From Rhizophlyctis rosea (lineage: Eukaryota > Chytridiomycota > Chytridiomycetes > Rhizophlyctidales > Rhizophlyctidaceae), in assembly GCA_027596075.1 (NCBI GenBank), contig JADGJC010000405.1, positions 1,254 through 31,223 of the forward strand: DNA of 29,970 bases, read 5' to 3'. Below the pieces are notes generated by a model. The model saw nothing but the letters and a program-made list of their open reading frames with translations. It made no database searches and was not told where the DNA came from. Positions 19,447 to 29,970 of this stretch are shown here, piece by piece. A program made the translations under genes and the position numbers. The number at the start of each line of letters is the position of its first letter. The first letter of the stretch is position 1.

Positions 19447-19755
19447 ATGCGCGCAAACACCCCCACATCCGAGCACCCACCATACCTGCCATCCTCCCTC
19501 CTCTCAACATCCACGCACAGCACACAACATCACCCACCCCTCCCACAAAGCAACCCCATAACCCCCTCTCACGCATCATCCACCACTTCACCACTATCAC
19601 AAACCCACTCACGCACATTCAAACGCCGCAACGCACTCAGCGGTCCGGATCCCGCTCTCATCCGGTTCCGCGAGACGCTACGGCGTGCGAGCATGGAGGG
19701 CACGGTGCCTGTCATTGGAGTGGCGGTACATAATGGGTATATTGTTGGGCGGTAG
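19447..19755 (+). CDS. Small hypothetical protein
   Basis: A 102-codon frame beginning MRANTPTSEHPPYLPSS. The first ~55 residues are Pro/Ser/Thr/His-rich and likely disordered. The end is more ordinary (FKRRNALSGPDPALIRFRE, then EGTVPVIGVAVHNGYIVGR). Base use shifts from C-rich to G-rich along the frame, as in the confident genes here, which mildly supports coding. A longer overlapping frame from 19290 covers the same bases in another phase. No family is recognised. Confidence 0.35.
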   Translation: MRANTPTSEHPPYLPSSLLSTSTHSTQHHPPLPQSNPITPSHASSTTSPLSQTHSRTFKRRNALSGPDPALIRFRETLRRASMEGTVPVIGVAVHNGYIVGR

Positions 19756-20766
19756 GGGTTGGGAGGGAGTGTTTTTGTAATGTGTGGGGGGGGATTGGGG
19801 TAGGTAGGATGTAGTTTTGCATGACGGCTGGATCCGTTAGGTCATTAGAAGATATTTGGTGGGACTCTGTCAGCATGTGCAGTCCCGGGACAAAAAGTCC
19901 GCTGCGTATGTTGGACAGTGAGGGACCGCGCTTCTACATCATATGCATTGGGGAATTTGATGGCCGCGGAATTGCGCGTTTACCAGTGCAAAGAGAGAGA
20001 CCACCCGCTTTGCACGTTACTCTATGGTAGGAACAAGTTCAATAGTATGCATTCAGGATACCAGGTATATCTCATTCTCGGTGGGGCTGACTTTTTCAAA
20101 GGAAAGGTAGAGTTCAAAGCAAGATTTTAATGAGGACTTGTGGAGTTGAAGTTGTTGTTTTTGGTGACGAGCAGCGAAGCAAGTTTACCAAACCAGGTTG
20201 GCTATTGGGAGTGTTGCCGTCCAGTCCGTCCGGCTGTGTGCTTCATAGTTCTTTCACGCGATGCCCATATAGTATATCAAAATAGCGTAACCAATATCAA
20301 GGTTGAATTGCTGTCAACCATCTGCAAAGGACCCTCGTGTGCCAAAATGCCAACAGTCACTGCACAGTGGCCAAGTTGCCAAGCCACCTCACATGAACTT
20401 TCAAAGTTTCCAGATGGGTCTCATATGGGCCTTCGACTCTTCGCCCCAACACCTTTTGCTTCATTCCCATTCTGCAAACCTCATCTTTTCCTAACTTTCT
20501 CTTGTCCTTTTGGTTAGCGAAGCTGAAGCTGAACGTAGTAGACTCTCATTTCCAGTCTGAGTGCACCGTTTTGGAAATCCACAAGATACTTCTTCCTTCA
20601 GGGCTGGGCGCCCGGAGAGCTCGATAGTTCTACCAGCCTGCGTACTCCACCGCAACGGCTACATAAGTCCAACTATTCCCACTCATCCGGCATACATAAA
20701 ATACATCAGCAAACTCTCAATACTCCCCATCACCTTAAACAGTGCGATAATTGAAGTTTCCCATTC
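19756..20766. other. No confident gene
   Basis: Short frames of 60-125 codons occur on the plus strand (for example 20140-20517 and 20561-20770) without domains, splice support or base-use trend. Part of this must be the promoter and 5' UTR of the LRR gene. Confidence 0.4.
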
Positions 20767-21873
20767 ATGACAAGTGTGGTACATAATCTATCAGCCAGTC
20801 TACAAGCGCTGTCCCTGGAGGGGACGTCACCTGGTGGACGTGGTGGTGGAGCTGATGGTCGACTGCAGAAGAGTGTGAGGGATGATACTCGGGCTCCAAT
20901 TTCACTGCCGCGCGGGGCTGGGCGGCGAAAGGAGAAACGGCAGGGACTCCGTGAGGAAGACCGTGCAAATCGCTCAAAGTGGGTCCCCAACCCCACACAT
21001 AGGAAGAACCCACAACCCAACGATACAGCACACGGCGCAGCACCTTTGCGGTTAAATCTCAGCAGACAGAAGGTCGGCAGCGGGGACAACAACAGCGTTC
21101 ATGACGCCATTGATCAGTTTTTCTTACAACACATATCTCCGACGCTGCCACACCCTCTGCTCCACCTAACGTTTCTCACCATATCATCTGCGCACCTGCA
21201 ACACTTCCCACTTCCCATACTGATGCTCACCAACCTCACTTACCTGGACCTCTCCCGCAATGAGCTTACTGCAGCGCCCCCACTGTTGGGTGAACATCTG
21301 CCTGGGTTGAGACACATCATCATCAGTCATAATCATCTTCACAGCATCCCGGAACCATGGAAACGAATAGATTTGAAGCAACTCAAGACGGAAGGAAACC
21401 CATTCGCTCAGCCATCAGTAACAGCAGAAGTTATTAAAAGCGAACGACCAATACCTTCCCTACGCCAATTGTGTCTAAACAAACTCGCAGCAGAAAGTCG
21501 TGACAAGTGGAAGTGCACCTCCCCAACAACCTGTCCATCGAAACTCGCCAACATAGACATCTACATCCCAACCTCCACACTCATTCCACCACCGACCACA
21601 CCCTCACCACCACCAAACCTCCCACCAGACCTCCACGCCCTCCTCTGCCACTCACCCCATCTCGCTTCCCAATGTGCATCGTGCAATCATCGCCTACTCA
21701 CTCCCGTCACCGGTGTGGTTTTTGAAGAAGCATTTTGTTTATTCGGTACGCTGCCATTCCAGTACGATTTTTGCTCTTGGAGGTGTTTTGATGGTGTTAT
21801 GGAGGGGGTACGGAGGCGGAGGGAGGAGATGGAGGAGGTTAGGAGGAAGAGGGAGAGGAGGTTTTTGGGGTGA
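20767..21873 (+). CDS. Leucine-rich repeat protein with C-terminal Cys pairs
   Basis: Intronless frame of 368 aa. Residues 1-110 are low-complexity and basic, including RRKEKRQGLREEDR. Residues ~131-213 hold about three LRRs: LTFLTISSAHLQHFPLPIL, LTNLTYLDLSRNELTAAPPL, LPGLRHIIISHNHLHSIPEP, ending LKQLKTEGNPF. Residues ~229-240 (IPSLRQLCLNKL) begin a C-terminal module. It carries a Pro-rich stretch (274-287) and two Cys pairs (CASC at 303-306 and CSWRC at 336-340) that could bind zinc. Short LRRs followed by PSLxxLCL and Cys pairs are seen in uncharacterised fungal LRR proteins. The tail is Arg/Glu-rich. The role is unknown, but a protein-binding scaffold is likely. The start is the first Met in a good context after an in-frame stop. 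Confidence 0.8.
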   Translation: MTSVVHNLSASLQALSLEGTSPGGRGGGADGRLQKSVRDDTRAPISLPRGAGRRKEKRQGLREEDRANRSKWVPNPTHRKNPQPNDTAHGAAPLRLNLSRQKVGSGDNNSVHDAIDQFFLQHISPTLPHPLLHLTFLTISSAHLQHFPLPILMLTNLTYLDLSRNELTAAPPLLGEHLPGLRHIIISHNHLHSIPEPWKRIDLKQLKTEGNPFAQPSVTAEVIKSERPIPSLRQLCLNKLAAESRDKWKCTSPTTCPSKLANIDIYIPTSTLIPPPTTPSPPPNLPPDLHALLCHSPHLASQCASCNHRLLTPVTGVVFEEAFCLFGTLPFQYDFCSWRCFDGVMEGVRRRREEMEEVRRKRERRFLG

Positions 21874-23051
21874 TGAGGTCTCGATTTGTGAGGAGTTTGT
21901 GACGGAAAATTAGATGGGTTAATGATGGGGGCGAAGAAGTTCGTTGTTGGGGGAATGCGAATCTGCTCTGAAGCATGGAATTTGAATCAAGTCAAGACCT
22001 GAATTGTATTAGATGGAAGAGAATTCATACATCACATGCGTGCGAATATGGGTTTGGTTCACTCAGCCTGAAAACAGTGTTGGAAATGAATGGAATGAAG
22101 TTCACTGTCTCTTAAGCGCAACAGCGAAATGAAACTCCCCGACTGCTGTGCGCTGCCCAACTCCTTAAAGTCTCCTGTTTTATTATGATTTTACCTCCAC
22201 CAGTCATGTGATTTGCACGCGAGGGTCTTTCCGACTTCTCCTTCGTATTGGAAGTTTGCAACATTCTGAGTGTGCATCGACCTTTTTGAACGAAGGCCGA
22301 AAACCGGTGATTCACAGCAGCATTAGTAGTCGCAGATACCGCCATAACTTCCTCAGCCTTCACCGACCAAAAATCTCACCAAGGAGCAAAAGCCTGAAAG
22401 CTCCGAGGTCTCCACACTTCTCACGAAAGAACCCACTCACATCACCTCCGTCCTTCTACCTCCTCACCCAACAGCCCCCAATCATCCGGCACCCCTGGCA
22501 CACCCGGACCCACCCCAAACTGACTCACCCTCCAATCACACACAATGAGGTCTATGAATGCGCCATCTCAGGGTCCCTAGGGGCATCGCCTCCGATCGAA
22601 TGCCAGAGGGATACTATAGAATCGTCGATTTCCATCTACCTCTGAGCCGTGTTCTAGCCCATTCCATGAACTCTCGCCGTTTGGGCGGTGCCATTCGTTG
22701 TTGTTGTGTGTTTTCTCGCGTCATAGTTGTGGAAGGCCCTGCATATTAGTCAGTGAGAAGCAGTTTTAGTGTTGGGAGTTTCTGGGTTGTTTGGGTTGTG
22801 GAATATCACATTTGCCCTCCTTTTTGTTGAAGTTTTTTTTTTTGGCTTGGCGGGCTTGCGACGGAAATAGATTGAGGTAAGGAAGTATCCGCAGGCTGCT
22901 ACCATTCTCACGTCCATCAAGTTGCATTCATATATCCCATCGCGTCACTCACTACACCTTCCCCTGCACTCCAGCATACACCCGTAGCGGTGCTCCCACA
23001 GCTCCCACAAGCGTCATCATACCTCTCAAACCACATACCCAACCAAACAAA
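21874..23051. other. No confident gene; 5' region of the kinase
   Basis: A C-rich plus-strand block at about 22350-22545 and a short minus-strand frame around 22655-22716 (beginning MAPPKRREFMEWARTRLRG, then a GTAGAT donor-like site) hint at a small minus-strand gene, but no second exon could be confirmed. The last 200 bp before 23052 are C/A-rich and lead to AACAAAATG, a good start context for the kinase. Confidence 0.35.
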
Positions 23052-25893
<2,842 letters not shown>

Positions 25894-27110
25894 GAGGGGG
25901 GTTAGAAGGTTGCGGAGGGAGAAGGTGTGGGTTTGGGTGAGGGGGGAAGGGGGAGTGGTGGTCGATGGTTGGTGGGGGTTTTTGAGGGCGATGTTTAATT
26001 GCATTTTAGATAGACGACGGGTGCACAGGAAGGGAGACGGTAATTTCCGGTCAGAAGTGTTCGGGCAATCAAGTGTTTACATAAATGAGCTATATTTGTC
26101 TGCGAGAATAGTGATCTTGTGTCGATATTGAATGCGGGATGCGCCTACAGATGGGGTGGGGTTGTCAGCTTCTAAGGTTCGCGCAAGTGAGTTGTTTTCG
26201 AATATGGGGACATCTGGGACGAGGAAACCCCGTAGATGAAAGTGCATTGGCAGTTCCCACTTCTCAAACTCCGCTGTGGCCGCCATGGACTCCGACGACC
26301 AAATAGCGGAGAACAATACATGCTTGTAAGCGCATGCATGGGTTGTACAAGCTGACGAGGAAGGCTTTGTCTGGGAGCGTCCCTTATGATAACCCATCTT
26401 CTCGTTGGATGCATAAAACTCGACCAACCATGAAGGCATAAGACCCGTGGCGTCACAAAGTGAGTGAATCATAGTGACACACGATACTATGCATCACCCA
26501 TTCGCCTAAACTTGATGTGAACTTGACGGGTGGAATAACTGGATCTCACAATTCACAAATTTCAATAATACTTGCGGGTCACAAGATTGGCGGGAACAAT
26601 CTACAGGTGGTGTCAATAGAGCTTTATACAAGTAGTACAGGATAACCATAGTCGATGCACACCGAGCCCATAGAAAACACGGACCACAACTTTACCAAAG
26701 CTTACCAACCACCCCACACGTCTTTCCTCAAACGCGCGTGCTTTCTCCACCATAATCTGCATCATAAATAGAGCTTCCCACTAGGAGCAGGTCTAAGCTG
26801 CCTTCCCACTGCTGATCTTCGCTCGCTCGTGCGCAGCGTATAGTCACCGTGAGGTTAGCCCGATGCCGGAAAGTCATCACCCTGTAAGCGATGATGGAAT
26901 TGACAATTGCACGCTTTTTCTAGATCCCCCAACTCCCTCCTCCGACACTCTCAATGTCCACCCGTCACATACCTACACCTCACGTTTCGACACATCGCCG
27001 CTCCTCAGCTTCCTCCCCATCGTCAGACTCAACCCAGTCCGACAGCTGTTGTCGAAAACCCCACCACCGCCCGCACGCGCGCTGCGGCTGCCGGCGCGCA
27101 AAGAATAGAA
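25894..27110. other. No confident gene
   Basis: 3' flank of the kinase and 5' flank of the PPR gene. A minus-strand frame at 26077-26472 (131 codons, including MAATAEFEKWELPMHFHLRG) and a plus-strand frame at 26863-27108 have no recognisable domain. The PPR frame itself is open from 26904 but has no ATG before 27111. Confidence 0.4.
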
Positions 27111-29970
27111 ATGACATCGATATTCTCTTCTCCTTCATTTACGCCGCTGCTGGTCTCTGCTGCAGAAACTCTTTACAAAACTGCAAGGTTCCGCTCCGGG
27201 TTTGCCCTATGTCCGGCAATGAGAAGGCGGTATCCTCACTTGATGAAGGAAAACAGGGAGGCGGTGTGGTGCGGGTTGGCCCTTATGGCGCTTGCCGGGA
27301 GGAGGTACTTGTCGGCTGCCAGCGCTGGATGTCGCGTTGGCGGAGAAGACGAATTGGACGGCAGAGAGGGGAATGTACAAGATGGAGAGCAATGGGTAGA
27401 GGGAGAGGATTGGGCCGAACGTGGGGAGGGTCGGATGGACCGGGCAAGGCGGTCGAGCTGGGGAAACACGTCGACGTTGGGGAGTTGTTGTTGTCTTCTC
27501 CCGTCATTGACGGCAGGGGCCATTGGAATGAGATGCGGGAATGTTCGAGTGGGCGGAGCGATGGGGTGCGGTGCGGGGGGATGGAGTGGCAGGAACGGTC
27601 AAATACGGCAATTAAGGACCGGTGCAACATTCGATGTAGATCACACGGATTCAACCAAGATGATAGATCCCTCAATAACGCGCTCTACATCAGCATCCGA
27701 TAGCAATGACCGAACGTCCCCTTCCTCCCTACCTTCACCTCTCACAACCTCATCGTCAGACGGATCTTCTCCCTCTACATCTCCATTTTCATCTTCAAGC
27801 CCACCATATGTCACCCGGGCTTCATCTTCAACCTTACCTTCCACCACATCTTTATCATCCAATTCCTTCTTGATACCCTTACGTGAACTACTCCAGAAGC
27901 GGGATTCCGCGGACAAAGCCTGGTACCTCGCAACACAGCACTTTGGACCGGAAACTTCGGAATATTCCACACTCATCCACACATTCACCCTCCTATCACC
28001 AACCGATCGTTCATCCTTTCTCCATCTGATATCCACAGCACCCGCTGAACATCATCCTCTCTCCCGAATCCGACTCTGCATGAACGCCCTACGCCCCGCC
28101 AACATCCATATGAAGCCCGCAGACTACAGTTACTTCATCTGGACCAATCTGCACCGCGGATCCGACGTCACACTCGATCAACGCGGTAACAAAATCCTGA
28201 ATGTTATCAACGACTGGGCCAGCAGCGGTCAATGCGATCCACCGGATGTGACGACCTTTGCCATCTTCCTGTTTTGGGCGCTAAAGAATGGGCGCCAAGC
28301 GGATGTGGAGTGGGTATACTCGGCCATGGACCGTTACAACGTTCTACAGACGGGCGACGATTATGCAAAAGTCCTCCGTGTGCACATGCGAATGCGGGAC
28401 GGACTTGGAGCTCTTGAGTTGTACGAACGCATGGTGCGTGATGGTATCGACGCAACAGTAGAAGGGTACGAGTACATCATCACAGCGTTAGTCCGGGATC
28501 GTCGTTCGTTGGCGGCGGAACAGATATTGCAGGAGATGATCGAGAGGGGCTTGCGGCCGACCATTCGGATCGTGGCGACCATGTTGACATTCAAGGTGTG
28601 CCATCCGGATGGCAGGCAATGGTTCCAGGAGATGCTGGATACATATTCTCTTTCTGCCGACATTGTGTGTCTCCATATCTTCTTACTCCACGCCATACGG
28701 ACTTCGGAAAATCATGACGCTCTGGAGGCGCTAATGCGCCGGATATTGGATGATAAGAAGATGACGCCCGATTTCTTGATATACGATGCTGTCATTCGGT
28801 ATTATGCTGTTGTTCGAGGTGATCTGGATAAGGCGATGGAGATGATGGATGAGATGCGGAGTCGAGGTATTGAGCCGCAAGCGGCGACATTTGGAGATTT
28901 GTTGGGAGGGTATTGGACGAAGGGTGATGAGAGAGGGGCGGAGATGTGTCTAGAACTCATGGATATGTACGATTTGCGGCCGGACAGGTTCATGTTTAGT
29001 CGGTTGGCGGAGGCGTATCGGAAGGTGGGAGATTTGGAGGGTATGGCGAAGGTATTTGAGATGAGCAGTCAGCAACGGTGGGGCATGTCCATGAAGGATA
29101 TTTTGCAGATAAGTCGTAGTGGTGAAAGGGAGGAACGGGATTTGGAACATGAGGGACAGGGTTTCACGTCATATTACGAGGGACAAGACTCTACTTTCGA
29201 CGACCATCTACCACCTTTCACCCACCCACCCTTCCAAAAACCCACTCGATCAACACCCACCCGCTTCGACGCCGCCCTCATCAACCAACTCCTCACCCTC
29301 CTCCGCCTCCGCAACGCCACCCCGTCCAACATTTACAAACTCTACACAACTCTCCCACCCAAAACCCGCAGCACCCTCCACAACGCCGCATACGCCAACC
29401 TCCTCCACATCCTCCTCGACACCCCCGACGAATTCGAAACAGTCTGGAAAGACATGGCACAGGCACAAGTCGTACCGAACGCGGCGTGTTACAGCGCCAT
29501 GATACAGTACGTTTCGCGGAGTTTGTGGATGTCGTTTGAGGAGAAGCGGGGGCGGTGTTTGGGGGTTTTGGAGGAGATGAAACGGATTGGGGTACGGAGG
29601 ACGAGGATTGTTTATGCGCAGTTGATGATTTTGATGATGAGGGGGATGGATGTTGAGGGGTGTCAGGGGGTTTTGGAGATGATGCGGGGGGAGGGGGTTG
29701 TGCCGGGTTTGCAGGAGTGGGAGGTTATGGTTAAGTGTTGGGTTCGGGCGGGTGTGTTGTATCGGGCTGAGGAGGGGGTTAAGTGGATGGTTGGGGAGTT
29801 TGGGGGGAGGGTTGGAGTGGAGGTTGTTGGGATGGTTTTTTGGGGGTTGGTTAGGAGTAATCGGGGGAGGAGGGCTGTTAGGTGGGTGGAGGAGTTGAGG
29901 AGTGTTGGGTGGGAGGGGACGTTGGGGGAGTTGGGGTGGGAGGGGGAGGGTGGGGTGAGGGAAGGGGGGT
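27111..29970 (+). CDS. Pentatricopeptide repeat (PPR) protein, 3' end outside window
   Basis: One frame stays open from ATG 27111 to the window edge (953 codons) without a stop. The N terminus (MTSIFSSPSFTPLLVSAAET, then AMRRRYPHLMK and GRRYLSAASAG) is Ser/Arg/Ala-rich with few acids, as in mitochondrial presequences. Residues from ~324 on are helical repeats of the PPR type: DVTTFAIFLFWALKNGRQAD, GLGALELYERMVRDGIDATV, SLAAEQILQEMIERGLRPTI, DLDKAMEMMDEMRSRGIEPQ and, later, GCQGVLEMMRGEGVVPGLQ. Such proteins bind organellar RNA and act in processing, stability or translation of mitochondrial transcripts. The stretch 27220-27600 is G-rich and Cys/Gly-rich in translation and might be intronic; Met 27660 is an alternative start. 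The stretch around 29150-29480 is a second region where base use changes sharply. Partial gene. Confidence 0.8.
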   Translation, partial: MTSIFSSPSFTPLLVSAAETLYKTARFRSGFALCPAMRRRYPHLMKENREAVWCGLALMALAGRRYLSAASAGCRVGGEDELDGREGNVQDGEQWVEGEDWAERGEGRMDRARRSSWGNTSTLGSCCCLLPSLTAGAIGMRCGNVRVGGAMGCGAGGWSGRNGQIRQLRTGATFDVDHTDSTKMIDPSITRSTSASDSNDRTSPSSLPSPLTTSSSDGSSPSTSPFSSSSPPYVTRASSSTLPSTTSLSSNSFLIPLRELLQKRDSADKAWYLATQHFGPETSEYSTLIHTFTLLSPTDRSSFLHLISTAPAEHHPLSRIRLCMNALRPANIHMKPADYSYFIWTNLHRGSDVTLDQRGNKILNVINDWASSGQCDPPDVTTFAIFLFWALKNGRQADVEWVYSAMDRYNVLQTGDDYAKVLRVHMRMRDGLGALELYERMVRDGIDATVEGYEYIITALVRDRRSLAAEQILQEMIERGLRPTIRIVATMLTFKVCHPDGRQWFQEMLDTYSLSADIVCLHIFLLHAIRTSENHDALEALMRRILDDKKMTPDFLIYDAVIRYYAVVRGDLDKAMEMMDEMRSRGIEPQAATFGDLLGGYWTKGDERGAEMCLELMDMYDLRPDRFMFSRLAEAYRKVGDLEGMAKVFEMSSQQRWGMSMKDILQISRSGEREERDLEHEGQGFTSYYEGQDSTFDDHLPPFTHPPFQKPTRSTPTRFDAALINQLLTLLRLRNATPSNIYKLYTTLPPKTRSTLHNAAYANLLHILLDTPDEFETVWKDMAQAQVVPNAACYSAMIQYVSRSLWMSFEEKRGRCLGVLEEMKRIGVRRTRIVYAQLMILMMRGMDVEGCQGVLEMMRGEGVVPGLQEWEVMVKCWVRAGVLYRAEEGVKWMVGEFGGRVGVEVVGMVFWGLVRSNRGRRAVRWVEELRSVGWEGTLGELGWEGEGGVREGG

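Noticed and set aside
22655..22716. Minus-strand short first exon beginning MAPPKRREFMEWARTRLRG
   Set aside because: Good start and donor-like site, but no second exon or protein family could be assigned.
27641..28036. 131-codon minus-strand acidic frame
   Set aside because: Opposite the PPR frame, which continues into clear repeats; its acidity mirrors the Ser/Pro-rich strand.

Overview
The window looks like nuclear DNA of a fungus, most likely an early-diverging (chytrid-like) one. This is inferred from intron-dense genes with short GT..AG introns, a MARK/Par-1 kinase that keeps UBA and KA1 domains, an animal-length protein-L-isoaspartate methyltransferase, a HET-domain protein and a PPR protein. 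There are no operons and no bacterial features.

Layout. 1-3.2 kb holds a tRNA-like element and one candidate exon. 3.2-7.7 kb (+) reads as one 18-exon frame of 1028 codons joining a TFIIB zinc ribbon, a GNAT acetyltransferase fold, one TFIIB cyclin fold, an HMG box, a linker-histone (H15) domain and a second HMG-like box. 8.4-9.3 kb has a second tRNA-like element followed by four ~200-bp tandem repeats that can fold into conserved hairpins. 10.9-13.2 kb (+) is a second, shorter H15-HMG-HMG gene, related to the 3' half of the first, with frame irregularities and an in-frame TAG. 14.45 kb (-) is a tRNA-Ser(GCU). 14.8-16.2 kb (-) is a complete 11-exon PCMT gene with a 10-nt microexon. 16.8-18.9 kb (+) is a HET-domain protein with a myristoylation-type N terminus. 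20.8-21.9 kb (+) is an LRR protein. 23.1-25.9 kb (+) is a MARK/Par-1 kinase. 27.1 kb to the window end (+) is a PPR protein whose 3' end lies outside.

The first half is dominated by chromatin and transcription-factor modules, and two adjacent same-strand genes share H15 and HMG domains, which suggests a local duplication. PCMT and the HET gene are divergent and share a ~640-bp upstream region. The remaining genes are unrelated housekeeping or signalling genes. Exons tend to start C/A-rich and end G/T-rich on the coding strand, and this is visible by eye in several genes.

Gene models were built by hand from reading frames, splice sites and family motifs. Exon phases agree throughout the first fusion gene, PCMT, HET and MARK. 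The second H15 gene and the 5' ends of several genes remain uncertain.
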